This document shows, in pieces, positions 1 to 9,970 of a stretch of DNA of 64,000 bases. Below the pieces are notes generated by a model. It ran no database searches and was not told the DNA's origin. It saw only the letters and a program-made list of their open reading frames with translations. This DNA is from Oscillospiraceae bacterium (GTDB lineage Bacteria; Bacillota; Clostridia; Oscillospirales; Oscillospiraceae): the NCBI GenBank assembly GCA_015067845.1, contig SVLT01000009.1, positions 1 to 64,000 on the forward strand. The letters run 5' to 3'. The position numbers were made by a program, and so were the translations under genes. How positions within the stretch are numbered: the first letter of the stretch is position 1; each line of letters starts with the position of its first letter.

Positions 1-123
1 TACAATGTGAGCGTTGAAGCATATGCCAAGACGAAGCTGAATGCAACCAATATTACAGCAGAGAGCATTGAGCTGATCAATGCAATGCTGAAGTACGGCG
101 ATTCCGTAAAGAAGCTCCTGTAA
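1..123 (+). CDS. C-terminal end of an unidentified protein (partial)
   Basis: Frame 1 is open from the window edge to a TAA at 121-123 and encodes 40 residues ending in DSVKKLL. The fragment is rich in Ala, Asn, Lys and Leu with a helical pattern (INAMLKYGDSVKKLL). It resembles C-terminal tails I have seen on secreted clostridial proteins, but this is too little sequence to assign a family. The reading frame and stop are seen directly; the start lies outside the window. Confidence 0.5.
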   Translation, partial: YNVSVEAYAKTKLNATNITAESIELINAMLKYGDSVKKLL

Positions 124-263
124 TAAAACATAAGGTAGCTGACGACAATGTCGTCCCTAAATCCTACACTCTCAGCATGTTATTCTTGTAAAATCGCTGG
201 TGATAATACACGAGTAACTGCTGTTTGTGAAATTCAAATACTTAAAGATTGGAGGAAAATGCA

Positions 264-380
264 ATGAAGACTTATTTCACCAACCCCAGCGTTGAAGTGA
301 TCAAGTTCGCAGTTGAGGACGTCATCACCGTTTCCGGTGAGGAAGAAGAGTTCGATCCTCTGGAACCCCCCTGCCTGTAA
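264..380 (+). CDS. Small acidic peptide, candidate RiPP precursor
   Basis: This 38-residue gene starts at an ATG preceded by GGAGGAAAATGCA (GGAGG at 251-255). The N-terminal half (NPSVEVIKF, then EDVITVSG) matches a leader-like pattern common in short clostridial peptides. It is followed by an acidic stretch (EEEEFDPLEPP) and a single Cys two residues from the end. It lies 71 bp upstream of a radical SAM/SPASM enzyme with a strong hairpin between them, an arrangement typical of ribosomally made, post-translationally modified peptides. Precursor identity is inferred from size, leader/core layout and neighbour. There is no visible transporter or protease gene beside it. It could instead be one of the orphan DVITxSG peptides with no known function. 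Confidence 0.6.
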   Translation: MKTYFTNPSVEVIKFAVEDVITVSGEEEEFDPLEPPCL

Positions 381-394
381 TCCACTGAAACGCG

Positions 395-425
395 TGGGAG
401 GAAGGAGTACAACTCCTTCCTCCCA
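395..425 (+). terminator. Hairpin between peptide gene and radical SAM gene
   Basis: A perfect 14-bp stem (395-408 with 412-425) has a 3-nt loop and is not followed by a T-run. It therefore looks like an attenuating or mRNA-stabilising hairpin that would keep peptide transcript above enzyme transcript, rather than a full terminator. Confidence 0.55.
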
Positions 426-451
426 TAGCACTATTTAACAAGGAGAACAAC

Positions 452-1528
452 ATGCAAGGACCTGCCTACAAAATGATGAGAGAACGTCTGGTCAAGGCCG
501 CTAAGGCAAAAAGAGTACCAGTACTGGGACATTATGAATTGACTGCCCGTTGCAATTTGAATTGCAAGATGTGTTATGTCCATACACAGGATCATTCGGC
601 GGCGATGAAGAAAGAACTGTCAACAGAACAGTGGAAACATATCTTTGACGAAGCATGTGCATGTGAAATGCAGTATGCAACCCTGTCTGGCGGCGAATGT
701 TTGCTCCGTAAGGACTTCAGGGAGTTGTATCTGCACTTATGGAATAAAAATGTGTTAATCACGGTGATGACAAATGCAACGTTGCTCGATGCAGAGTATG
801 TAGAATTTTTTAAGACCTATCCGCCGGAGCTTGTTCAGATTTCTCTATACGGAAGCTGCGAGGAAGGATATCTTAGTCTGACCGGTCACAAGGGATTCCA
901 AAAGGCAACAACTGCTGTGCTGGCACTACAAGATGCGGGCATCAATGTGCGGGCTGTGGCAACACCTAGTCGATACATGACGGATGATTACATTGAGACG
1001 GTTCGCGTGAGCAAGGAGATGGGGATTAATTTTACCATGTCAGATATGAACCTTACGCGTAACAGAGAAAACCCGGATCAGGATGACTATTTTCTGACAG
1101 TTGATGAAATTGTAGATTTGATGGTTCGCCGTAGTGAACTGTCTAAGAAGCTCGTACCGGTGGATTCGACACCCGAGCCTTGGGGTTGTATGTGTGAGGA
1201 GCCGGCCGTTGGCCTAACCTGTAATGCAGGCAATTGCTTGGCAACGGTGACCTTTGATGGAAGGATGTATCCTTGCAGTAATGCCATCATTGGGGATGGA
1301 TATTCAGTTTTAGAGTTAGGCTATGCAGGGGCTTGGGAAAAGACTAAGGCGGTGGCCGATGCGGTGAAATATGGCATTGAATGTGTGGGTTGTCCCTATG
1401 ACAAGCTGTGCTCAAAATGTCCTACATTCCGTTTGAAGGATCTGCATAGTGGACACTGCAATCCAGATATGTGCGAACGGACACGGAAGCTTGTCGCAGC
1501 AGGTGTCAAGAAATTAAATAAAGAATAA
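452..1528 (+). CDS. Radical SAM/SPASM domain protein, putative peptide maturase
   Basis: The protein has 358 residues; its start is supported by AAGGAGAACAAC just upstream. The radical SAM cluster motif CNLNCKMC (C34, C38, C41) sits in the first strand of the barrel, followed by a glycine-rich SAM-binding segment (LSGGECLLR). The C-terminal third is a Cys-rich SPASM-type region (TCNAGNC, YPCSN, CVGCPYDKLCSKC, HCNPDMC) expected to bind auxiliary Fe-S clusters. Such proteins modify peptides, for example by thioether or carbon-carbon crosslinks, or act as anaerobic sulfatase-maturase relatives. The adjacent 38-residue peptide is the obvious candidate substrate, which is inference. A strong terminator follows at 1550, so peptide and enzyme form a self-contained two-gene unit. 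The family call is secure; the substrate is not. Confidence 0.85.
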   Translation: MQGPAYKMMRERLVKAAKAKRVPVLGHYELTARCNLNCKMCYVHTQDHSAAMKKELSTEQWKHIFDEACACEMQYATLSGGECLLRKDFRELYLHLWNKNVLITVMTNATLLDAEYVEFFKTYPPELVQISLYGSCEEGYLSLTGHKGFQKATTAVLALQDAGINVRAVATPSRYMTDDYIETVRVSKEMGINFTMSDMNLTRNRENPDQDDYFLTVDEIVDLMVRRSELSKKLVPVDSTPEPWGCMCEEPAVGLTCNAGNCLATVTFDGRMYPCSNAIIGDGYSVLELGYAGAWEKTKAVADAVKYGIECVGCPYDKLCSKCPTFRLKDLHSGHCNPDMCERTRKLVAAGVKKLNKE

Positions 1529-1549
1529 TGGCGATATATGCGCCTTGCA

Positions 1550-1588
1550 CACCTCGGAGAAAATTCTCCGAGGTGTTTGCTGTTTTTT
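1550..1588 (+). terminator. Intrinsic terminator of the radical SAM unit
   Basis: A 12-bp perfect stem (1550-1561 with 1564-1575) is followed by a T-rich tract ending in TTTTTT at 1583-1588. It lies 21 bp after the stop codon. Confidence 0.85.
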
Positions 1589-1733
1589 AAGTAAGATTCC
1601 CAATTCGTGTTCCGAAATTATGGGTATTTGTCACATAAAAGTGAAATATATAACAAAGAAAACGGCAATTTAGTGGTAAAAATTGACCTTTTCGGCATTT
1701 TTCTATTATTTTAAATTTATATGGAAATTTACC

Positions 1734-1762
1734 TTGCATTCTTGCGCACATAGTGGTATACT
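1734..1762 (+). promoter_or_regulatory. Sigma-A type promoter for the giant dockerin protein gene
   Basis: TTGCAT (1734-1739) and TATACT (1757-1762) are separated by 17 bp, leaving a 5' leader of about 85 nt before the ATG at 1853. The rest of 1589-1733 is AT-rich with no other feature I can support. Confidence 0.65.
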
Positions 1763-1852
1763 TATAGTGTATCATTATGGGTAGCAGTATACCCTTTTTC
1801 GACAGGAAAATACTTTCTGCCGGAAATGAAGAGTTAGAATGGAGGAGTTGTC

Positions 1853-4800
1853 ATGAACTATTTGACACACGGGACAAAGCGTTGCATCGCCATGGTGCTG
1901 GCAGTGGTTATGGTACTGTCGCTCATGCCGGTGGTGCCGGTTTCACTGGCCAACGCAACGGAAACACAGGGAGACTCTGTGAATCTGAGTGACCTGCTGG
2001 TAATGGATGAAAATTACGGCGGGAAACTGAGCGATCTGCAACAGATCATCACTTCGGGGATGCTGAAAGCAGAAAAAGAGATCACCTACAACCAACCGGA
2101 GGAGGGCATCATCGAGGTAGATAGTGCCAGCAAGACCATTACTGCTCACAAGAGCAATGGTTGGATTCCGGCATCTGCCCAGATCAAGGTGGGCGATGTG
2201 GTCAAGGAGGATGTTGTACTGAACGACGGCGTGGGTACATATACCTATTCCGGCAATGCATTCTCTGTGGTTGTGAACTATGAACTGTATGTGGATGTGG
2301 CAGCGGCAGACCAACTGGCGCTGATGAATGCTGCCTATTATCTCGTACAGGATATCGCTACTGTAGCCTGCCTGCGGGACGGCACCGTCGAGATGATCCT
2401 GTCCACCCTTACTTCCGAAATGGAAGAATTGAAGGATGTGGAAGGCATCGAGCTGGATGGCGCTACCGCGGTGGATCTGATCAATCAGCTGGCTACTACC
2501 GGTATCGAACTGCCCGCACTGACTTTGGGCGGCAAGACCACCACATTGAAGTTCCTGGACATCGTTTCTGAGAGCATCGACGATGCTGCCGCACTGCTGG
2601 CTGACAAGAACGATGACGGCGTGCTGGATCTGTACAGCGTGCTGAAGAAGTATGCTGCTCTGAGCAACCTGGAACTGGTTGACCTGCACAGCGCAGAGCT
2701 GATGGCAGCCCTGAACAGCAACTACGAAAGCATTAGCGCACTGGCTTACGATGATTACGGCCTGACCTATGTGCAGAAGGTGCTGAAAAAGTACAACACC
2801 GATGCCGTTAAGGCCATCGCAGATGCCAAAGCTGAATTGGAGACCGCAAAGGCTCAGACCGCTGAGGCCAGAGCAATGCTGGAAGAAGCCAAGACTTTGG
2901 TAAAGACCTATGATGAGAACAAGGCAAAGCTGGATGCTGAGCTGGCCAACTATTTGGGTACTGCCGACTATGCATTGGCAAAGCAATATATCGCAATGTT
3001 TGGCGATCCCACTGGTGGCAAGCTGACTCAGGCAATCGCTTACGTTGAGGATTATGCCGACGACGTAGAAACTGCCCGTGGCTACATTGCAGAGTATGAA
3101 CCTCAGCTCGAGGCTGCAGAAAAGGAAATCGCAGAAGCCGAGGCATACCTGAACAATGCTGAGACTGTGCTGCTGCCCCAGCTGGTAGAGGTGGAGTCTG
3201 CTCTGGGCACTTTGATCACCGCCCTAAAGAAGTTCGCCACCACCGTCGAGCCTGCTCAGAACTGCGCAAGCTGGAATGTAGTGGATAAGGACATTCTGCG
3301 TGACGATCTGGCTTCCAGCCAGTACACCAAGCTGAACAATTGGCTGAATGCGCTGGAAAACACCAAGCTGTTCAAGAATGCAGATGTAGAAGAGAAATTG
3401 TATGTTGCTTCCAAGGAAGTACAGTACAATATGTCCATGTTCGATGTAAACATTGAACTGACCGTCTACAAGCTGGATGGTACTGTTGGCTCCAACAACC
3501 TGATCGAGGGTGAAAAGGTTGTCGGTAAGGTGACCCTGACCGATGGCGCGTCCAGGGCAGAAATCCAGGCTGCCATTGATGCGGCTAATATCAAGGCCTC
3601 CGCTGATTTGACCTACTACGGCGAGCCCGTGGTGTCTGCTCTGCCTGATGCACTGAGCGAGGACATCACCTATACAATTAAATATTATCCCAACTCCTAT
3701 ACATATACAATTATGGATGGCGGTAATGAACTGGTATCCGATACAGTCTACTACGGCTACAAGCTGAGACTGCCTGCTTATACTGGCACTGAGAACCAGG
3801 TTTATGAGTACAAGGTGAACAGCACTGTGTACACCCAGGGCCAGATCTTCACAGTTACGGACGATGTTACCATTGCCCGTGTACAGGGCAAGCCCCGTAC
3901 AGTTGTGCTGATCAAGGATATGCTGGCAAACAACCTGAGCAGCGGCATGACCAGCAACGGCGCTGAGTTTGGCCTGTCCAACGAGGCTGTTGCAGTTCTC
4001 AAGAGCGCTGCGCTGATCAGCGGCGACATCAAGCTGCGTATCCCCGGCGAGGATGCCTATGTGGCATTCGTGGGCGACAAGGTCGTTTCCAACACCTACG
4101 CTTCCGACCTGGGCGGCCTGTACTGGGTACCCGTGGCTGCGGAGTATGTTGCAGAAAACGGCAAGGTGGTTGACACCATTCCCATGGTCAACGGTGAAGC
4201 TGACCTGAGCAGCAAGGATTATGCAAAGGTCGTTATCCGCTATGAATTGGTCGTGGAGTCCTCCGCAGTTGATTCCGCGGTGCTTCTGAACATGCTGAAT
4301 ATGCCCCATACTCTAGTGAACGAGTATGTTGCACAGGCAGAAGCTCTGGAAATCCTGAACAACAAGTATGGCCCCCTGGGTCAGCTGGACAGCTCCAAGG
4401 TTGGCATGCTGGTTGCGGCTACCAAGGACATGGATCCCGAAATTTACCAGGCTGCGCTGGCCATCCAGCAGAACTGCATGGACGGCGAGCAGCTGGCTCT
4501 GTACAACCTGCTCACCGGTTACCGCGCAGAGGGCATGGCTTACTACTATGTCAATGACGAGGCATTTGTCAAGCAGGCAGGTCTGCTGACCGATGCTCTG
4601 AACACCCTGTGGGGCGATCTGGATAACCGGAATGCTCTGCTGGATGTGATGTATGAGTACGCAGACATCCTGAGTATGTCCAAGGAAGAGATCGACGGCT
4701 ATGTCGAGCCCCTGGGCCAGCTGCTGGATGCATTGCAGGGCATGGATTTGCTACCCCATAATGCAGCTATCGATGTTGACAGCGACGAGCTGCCCGCTTT

Positions 4801-7800
4801 GGTCGCGGCCATTGCTGCGGCTAAGGGCAACACCCAGAAGTACAATGCGCTGAGCGAGACTCCCGCTCTGTACATTGCCCCTGTCAGCAAGGACGCTCCC
4901 GATTATGTTTCCGTCAATGTGCAGTTCTACATTGATGGCAAGCTGATCGTTCTTCCTGAAAGCGTTCTCAGCTCCCTGGCATTCCGTCTGGATAAGTCCA
5001 CCAACTCTTACATTGTAAAGACTGAGGACGCTGCTGCGATCCAGAAGCTGATTGCAGATGCCCTGAATGCAGTTCAGGCTGGCAATGCTTACGATCTGAA
5101 CGCATTCTACACCGTGAATATCACAGGTGAAGTTCCTGTTAAGGACAGCGTGCTGACCGGCGCAGTTACCATCACCTACAACTACACCGCCAAGGAATAC
5201 GCTGTCAATGTAGAAGGTACTGCACAGCAGACCATCTCCGTGGGCTCCACCTTGAAGGTGAACCTGCCCGCCGGCAGCAGCCTGATGCGGTATGAGTATA
5301 TCATTGACGGTCAGACCGTTCCCGCAGGCAGCTATACCTTTACTGCTGAGCAGATTGAAAGACTGTTTGTAAACGGTGCTTACAACGTGGAACGCGTTGA
5401 AACCAAGCTGAACCCCGTGGGCGACAAGCTGCAAGGCGTGGTTGACGGTATGAACGGCGATATCGCTGTGGATCTGGAAATCACCGAGAATGCAGATGGT
5501 ACTTACAGCTATGTGATGAACATGGTGGTTCCCACTACCGTTATGAGCAACCCCAACGCAATGAGCCAGGTCGGTATGGCCCTGTTTGGTGGTTATACCT
5601 ACATCGAAATGAACGGCAAGGTTCTGTTGGATGGCACCAAAATGTACGCACAGACTCTGTTGGATGGCATTCTGAACAGCGGCATGAGCAGTGAGACCTT
5701 GATGGAAGTTGCAGCCAATAACGGCGGCAAGCTCATGTCCTTTGAGCTGACCATGGGCGCTTCCTCCGAGGATCCCAACATGGTAACCACCACTCTGAAT
5801 GTCTATATGAGCGGTGACAGCGCTGAGTTGGACACTCTGGCAGACAGAATCGCATATTTTGAAAACTACGTAAAGATTTCCTGTGTTGACGGCGGTCTGG
5901 TCATGGATCTGACCCTGCCCGAAAAGGCATATCAGGCTTATTTGGCAGCTATGCTGGTGTTGGATCAGAGAGACCTGAAAGACATCAATGATATTGATGG
6001 CAAGGTGGCTCTGGGCTACATGCTGGATGTCATCGATCCCGTACTGACAGATGAAACCCTGACACTGAAAACCTTCACCAATACTCTGGCCCTGTTGGGT
6101 TACGATATCAACGCCGATAAGTTTGAGCCGTACTTCCAGAGAATGTTGGATGCATACAATTCCTTGCAGTGGAATTACGACGAGAACGGCATTGCAACCT
6201 CTTTGACTGGTCGCGAAAAAGCGGTCAACCTGCTCAAAGAAAAGGTTGGCGCATTGGGCGGAATGATTGCAGATGATGAGATCACTGCAAAGATCACCCT
6301 GAATGTCACCAACCTGCAGAAAGATTACGAGGCTGTATTTGCAGATGTAAGAGCAGCAGGAATTTCCAATAAGGTTGGCTTGACCACTGATCTGGCCGGC
6401 AAGAAATTGGCCGGTGAGGCAGTTGTTGTTCTGCTGTCCGATGTGGGCTCTGCAAAGGCTCCTGTAACACTGAACTTCAACGACCTCACTGTGATCGACC
6501 TGAATGGTTATACCATTTACGGCGATGTCAACTGTAAGGCCGGTAGTGTTTATATCATTGACAGCTCCGTGGCTGATGCGGAGGCAGGCCGCATTACCGG
6601 CAACATCACCGGCAACGTGAAGATTACTGCCGGTACTTATGCCAAGGACATTACTGCCAACTTGGTAGACGGCTACTTGCAGAGCAGCAATGGCTGTGTT
6701 AAGAACACCTATTACTCCATCGACAAGGATGCCGCTGATAACTATACCATCACCCTGAACCCCGACGCGGTCAATGTCAATCAGCTGCCGGACATTAAGG
6801 CTCTGGCTCTGGATATCCTCTTTGACCTGATCGTCAATGGCTACGACAAGGGAGCTATGTGGATCAACGGATTCCAGGTATATGACATTGTGATTGAGAA
6901 TGTTGTGGATATCTACACTTCCGACAGCAAGCTGGATGCAATGCTGAGCACTGTTGTAAACGGTACTGCAAACCAGGCACCCTGGTTCAATGTTTCCGAG
7001 CTGGCTGAACTGTACAATGTTCTGGTTGCAGATCTGACCAACTTTGACAACATCGCAAATGGCGAATATCTGGCACAGTATGAAATCGCTACCGCTCCCT
7101 GGGAGATTTCTGTCTTCGTTGATGGCGATCACATCTCCGGCGGCGTAGGCGCTCTGGGCGGTGCAACCGAAAAGCACACTGTTACCATCGTTCTCGGCGA
7201 AGGCAGCAGAACGAATTCCATCAAGGATCTGGCCGCTGAGCTGGATAAGGTTGTTACTGTCGAGTCCAATCTGGAAATGAGCCAGAATAAGCACGGCAGC
7301 ACCATCCGCTTCGATGCAAACTACAACAAGAGCTCCGTTGTGATCGATTTGACCGGTGATAACAACTACATTGTCATGATCGGCACCTTGCTGGCTGACG
7401 CTGTGGACAACAACGCCGCACTGATCGCTGGTTTGGAAGCTTACAAGAATTACGGCACTACCAATGCTTTGAAGTCCGCAATCGACAATTGCACAGTCAG
7501 CGATGTACTGACTGCCCTGGCCAATATCGACAGAGGTTACGACTTCTCCGAGTTTGGCAAACTGGGTGATACTTACGGCGAAGTGCTGAAATTGGTGGGC
7601 GCAGTGATCCGCAAGCTGGACATTGCTGATCGGGGCAGCCGCAAGCTGGGCTCCTTTGAGTCTGATGACTATGCAGCATATGTACTGGATAAGGAAAACA
7701 TTAGCCTGTCCAAGTCCATCACCAAGCGCGGTTATACCGTAACTGTTAACGCAAAGGCACCTTTGGTTTCTGTGACTCTGCTGCTGTGCAATGCATGTCA

Positions 7801-9937
7801 GCATAGCAACCCGATTTATGTGCCGGAGAAGTACCCCAATTGTACCGATGACGGCAACATCGCTTACTGGTATTGCGAATCCTGCAATACTTGCTTCGAG
7901 GATGAGGCTTGCACACGGGTCATCGCTAAGGAAGACACCGTGATCCCCGCAACCGGTCACAACTACACTGTGGATTGGACCTGGGCAGAGGATTACAGCA
8001 GTGCAATTGCCACGTTCACCTGCACCAATACCAACTGCCCGGACAGCATTGGTTATGCAAAGGACGATGAAATCGACAGCGAGATTACTGGTAAACCTTC
8101 CTGCGATCAGGCAGGCACCGTGGTTTACACCGCATCCGTCGTGTTCAAGGGTGTGACATACACCGACGTTCAGTCCGACAAGATCGCAAAGCTGGATCAT
8201 GTATATACCACAGCTCCCATCGCATGGGCTTGGGCTGCGGATTACAGCAGTGCAACCGCTACCTTTATCTGCGACAACTGCGGTGACGAAATCGAGGTTG
8301 CCGCTCGGGTAACCAAGAGCACCATCGGTGCAACCTGTACTGTGGACGGCAAGATCGTCTACACCGCTGCGGTTTCTGACAGCAACGATGTCCAGTACAC
8401 CGACTCCAAGGAAGAACCCATCATCGCTGAGGGCCACAAGTACGAAGTGACTTGGTCTTGGGCTGCCGATTACAGCAGCGCAACTGCCACCTTCACCTGC
8501 GCCAACTGCGAAGAGGTTCATGACGTTCTGAACGCAGCTGTTACCGACAACGGCAAGGGCGTCTATGTTGGCACCGTCACCTATGAAGGTGTTGTGTATG
8601 TGGATGTTCAGACCGTAAATCACAACTTCGTGCTGGATGGCTGGACATGGGCTGCTGATTACAGCGGCGCAACCGCTAACTTCACCTGCGCCATCTGCGG
8701 CGAGCCTCTGGCTGTAAACGTTATTTCCACCAGCGTGACTGTGGATGCAACCTGCACCGTTGCAGGCAGCATCACCTACACCGTCACCCTGACCCTGGAC
8801 GGCGTTCCCTACACCGATACCAAGGTAATTCCCTACGGTACTGCACAGCACAACCTGACCTATGTTGCAAAACAGGGTGCAACCTGTACCGTGGACGGCA
8901 ACATTGCTTACTGGTACTGCGATGCCTGCGGCAAGTACTTTGCAGACGCAGCAGCTACCCAGGAAATCACAAAGGCAGACACCGTGATCACAGCCGGCCA
9001 TAAGTACACCGGTGAGCCTACTTGGGCATGGTCCGAGGATAATAGCAACGCAGTTGCCAAGTTCACCTGTGATGTATGCGGCGAGTCCTGCTATGTGGAA
9101 ACTGCCACAACCAGCAAGACGGATGATCCTTCCTGCACAGAAAACGGCAAGACCGTCTACACCGCACAGGTTACCTTCGGCGGCAACCTCTACACTGGCA
9201 CTAAGGAAGTATCCATCCCCGCAACCGGTCACACCTATGCACAGCTGGGTGACTTCGTATGGGCTGCCGATTACAGCAGCGCTACCGTGACCATCCAGTG
9301 TAACTGCGGTGATACCCAGGTGATCGACGCTGTGGTAACCAGCAAGAGAACAGAACCCACCTTCGAAGCGAACGGTCAGATTCTGTACACCGCGATCGCT
9401 GGCTACAACGGCCAGGTCTTCCGGGATACCGCTGTGGAGCCGCTGTATTATCAGCTGAGCATCGATTCTGTGGCTGTGGGTACGGATGATAAGATCGTGG
9501 GCACCAAGGTGACCGCAGATAACTTCATCTATCTGGATCTGCAACCTTCCGGTGTCACTGCGGATGAATTGCTGGCCCTGCTGAATGTGCAGTACAAGGC
9601 AGATAAACTGACCTTGACTCTGACCAACAGCAAGGAAGGCTCCGGTCTGGTCTGCAACGGTTCTACCCTGACCATCACCGCAACCAATAATGACGGTCAC
9701 AGCGTAAGCGTCTCCTATGTAATCATTGTTCTGGGTGACGTAAACGGCAACGGCCGGATCGAAGTTGCAGATACCCATCTGATTGCTTCGACTCGTGTCG
9801 GTACCAGCAGTGTTGAATTGAGTCGGTATGCTTTGATGGCTGCTGATGTAAACATGAACGGCGGACTGGATGTGGCGGATGCTTCCAGAAATGCGAACAA
9901 GGTCGTATTCTGGGAAGACTACACCACCAGACTGTAA
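1853..9937 (+). CDS. Giant secreted multidomain protein with C-terminal dockerin-like module
   Basis: The protein has 2694 residues; GGAGGAG lies 5 bp upstream of the start. A signal peptide (charged start, then hydrophobic run, predicted cleavage after about residue 35) indicates export. A heptad-like helical stretch lies near residues 320-440. A segment near residue 1550 reads IDLNGYTIYGDV, a pattern of beta-helix or pectate-lyase-like surface proteins. Residues about 2040-2490 hold six degenerate copies of a W-x-W-x-x-D-Y-S-x-A module with paired cysteines. The last about 68 residues carry two calcium-loop-like motifs, DVNGNGRIEVAD and DVNMNGGLDVAD, diagnostic of type I dockerins. There is no LPXTG or transmembrane anchor, so it is probably held at the surface through the dockerin. 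The next gene encodes a membrane-anchored cohesin-like protein, a plausible receptor. No catalytic domain is recognised; adhesion or a structural role is inference. Confidence 0.8.
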   Translation: MNYLTHGTKRCIAMVLAVVMVLSLMPVVPVSLANATETQGDSVNLSDLLVMDENYGGKLSDLQQIITSGMLKAEKEITYNQPEEGIIEVDSASKTITAHKSNGWIPASAQIKVGDVVKEDVVLNDGVGTYTYSGNAFSVVVNYELYVDVAAADQLALMNAAYYLVQDIATVACLRDGTVEMILSTLTSEMEELKDVEGIELDGATAVDLINQLATTGIELPALTLGGKTTTLKFLDIVSESIDDAAALLADKNDDGVLDLYSVLKKYAALSNLELVDLHSAELMAALNSNYESISALAYDDYGLTYVQKVLKKYNTDAVKAIADAKAELETAKAQTAEARAMLEEAKTLVKTYDENKAKLDAELANYLGTADYALAKQYIAMFGDPTGGKLTQAIAYVEDYADDVETARGYIAEYEPQLEAAEKEIAEAEAYLNNAETVLLPQLVEVESALGTLITALKKFATTVEPAQNCASWNVVDKDILRDDLASSQYTKLNNWLNALENTKLFKNADVEEKLYVASKEVQYNMSMFDVNIELTVYKLDGTVGSNNLIEGEKVVGKVTLTDGASRAEIQAAIDAANIKASADLTYYGEPVVSALPDALSEDITYTIKYYPNSYTYTIMDGGNELVSDTVYYGYKLRLPAYTGTENQVYEYKVNSTVYTQGQIFTVTDDVTIARVQGKPRTVVLIKDMLANNLSSGMTSNGAEFGLSNEAVAVLKSAALISGDIKLRIPGEDAYVAFVGDKVVSNTYASDLGGLYWVPVAAEYVAENGKVVDTIPMVNGEADLSSKDYAKVVIRYELVVESSAVDSAVLLNMLNMPHTLVNEYVAQAEALEILNNKYGPLGQLDSSKVGMLVAATKDMDPEIYQAALAIQQNCMDGEQLALYNLLTGYRAEGMAYYYVNDEAFVKQAGLLTDALNTLWGDLDNRNALLDVMYEYADILSMSKEEIDGYVEPLGQLLDALQGMDLLPHNAAIDVDSDELPALVAAIAAAKGNTQKYNALSETPALYIAPVSKDAPDYVSVNVQFYIDGKLIVLPESVLSSLAFRLDKSTNSYIVKTEDAAAIQKLIADALNAVQAGNAYDLNAFYTVNITGEVPVKDSVLTGAVTITYNYTAKEYAVNVEGTAQQTISVGSTLKVNLPAGSSLMRYEYIIDGQTVPAGSYTFTAEQIERLFVNGAYNVERVETKLNPVGDKLQGVVDGMNGDIAVDLEITENADGTYSYVMNMVVPTTVMSNPNAMSQVGMALFGGYTYIEMNGKVLLDGTKMYAQTLLDGILNSGMSSETLMEVAANNGGKLMSFELTMGASSEDPNMVTTTLNVYMSGDSAELDTLADRIAYFENYVKISCVDGGLVMDLTLPEKAYQAYLAAMLVLDQRDLKDINDIDGKVALGYMLDVIDPVLTDETLTLKTFTNTLALLGYDINADKFEPYFQRMLDAYNSLQWNYDENGIATSLTGREKAVNLLKEKVGALGGMIADDEITAKITLNVTNLQKDYEAVFADVRAAGISNKVGLTTDLAGKKLAGEAVVVLLSDVGSAKAPVTLNFNDLTVIDLNGYTIYGDVNCKAGSVYIIDSSVADAEAGRITGNITGNVKITAGTYAKDITANLVDGYLQSSNGCVKNTYYSIDKDAADNYTITLNPDAVNVNQLPDIKALALDILFDLIVNGYDKGAMWINGFQVYDIVIENVVDIYTSDSKLDAMLSTVVNGTANQAPWFNVSELAELYNVLVADLTNFDNIANGEYLAQYEIATAPWEISVFVDGDHISGGVGALGGATEKHTVTIVLGEGSRTNSIKDLAAELDKVVTVESNLEMSQNKHGSTIRFDANYNKSSVVIDLTGDNNYIVMIGTLLADAVDNNAALIAGLEAYKNYGTTNALKSAIDNCTVSDVLTALANIDRGYDFSEFGKLGDTYGEVLKLVGAVIRKLDIADRGSRKLGSFESDDYAAYVLDKENISLSKSITKRGYTVTVNAKAPLVSVTLLLCNACQHSNPIYVPEKYPNCTDDGNIAYWYCESCNTCFEDEACTRVIAKEDTVIPATGHNYTVDWTWAEDYSSAIATFTCTNTNCPDSIGYAKDDEIDSEITGKPSCDQAGTVVYTASVVFKGVTYTDVQSDKIAKLDHVYTTAPIAWAWAADYSSATATFICDNCGDEIEVAARVTKSTIGATCTVDGKIVYTAAVSDSNDVQYTDSKEEPIIAEGHKYEVTWSWAADYSSATATFTCANCEEVHDVLNAAVTDNGKGVYVGTVTYEGVVYVDVQTVNHNFVLDGWTWAADYSGATANFTCAICGEPLAVNVISTSVTVDATCTVAGSITYTVTLTLDGVPYTDTKVIPYGTAQHNLTYVAKQGATCTVDGNIAYWYCDACGKYFADAAATQEITKADTVITAGHKYTGEPTWAWSEDNSNAVAKFTCDVCGESCYVETATTSKTDDPSCTENGKTVYTAQVTFGGNLYTGTKEVSIPATGHTYAQLGDFVWAADYSSATVTIQCNCGDTQVIDAVVTSKRTEPTFEANGQILYTAIAGYNGQVFRDTAVEPLYYQLSIDSVAVGTDDKIVGTKVTADNFIYLDLQPSGVTADELLALLNVQYKADKLTLTLTNSKEGSGLVCNGSTLTITATNNDGHSVSVSYVIIVLGDVNGNGRIEVADTHLIASTRVGTSSVELSRYALMAADVNMNGGLDVADASRNANKVVFWEDYTTRL
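7970..9345 (+). repeat. Six tandem degenerate W-x-W-x-x-D-Y-S modules inside the giant protein
   Basis: Copies begin near 7973, 8221, 8451, 8639, 9017 and 9249. Each encodes a variant of WAWAADYSSATATFTC. Most are followed by a second CxVxG..xYT half-module. Two related GNIAYWYC segments lie near 7855 and 8900. Spacing of about 190-380 bp with diverged codons indicates old domain duplication rather than recent slippage. Confidence 0.8.
9734..9934 (+). other. Dockerin-like domain coding segment
   Basis: Two repeated calcium-binding loops of the form D-x-N-x-N-G-x-x-x-x-x-D are about 36 residues apart, each followed by a helix-like segment. This matches the duplicated F-hand layout of type I dockerins. 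Both loops keep every expected acidic or Asn ligand. Confidence 0.7.
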
Positions 9938-9970
9938 GCCGTAGATCAGAAGCCATAGGAGGTTTATGGA

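Noticed and set aside
234..431. Minus-strand 65-codon frame over the small peptide gene
   Set aside because: No RBS. The plus-strand peptide has a good RBS and a leader-like sequence, and the minus frame crosses the hairpin.
7970..9345. A CRISPR or tandem DNA repeat array
   Set aside because: The repetition is at the protein level with diverged codons and irregular spacing inside one open reading frame. There are no short identical repeats with unique spacers.
4751..9778. Minus-strand open frame of 1675 codons across the giant dockerin gene
   Set aside because: It is antisense to a clear signal-peptide protein with dockerin motifs. The translation is low-complexity (Ile/Gly/Val/Gln/Cys) with no domain, and results from the strong codon bias of the real gene.
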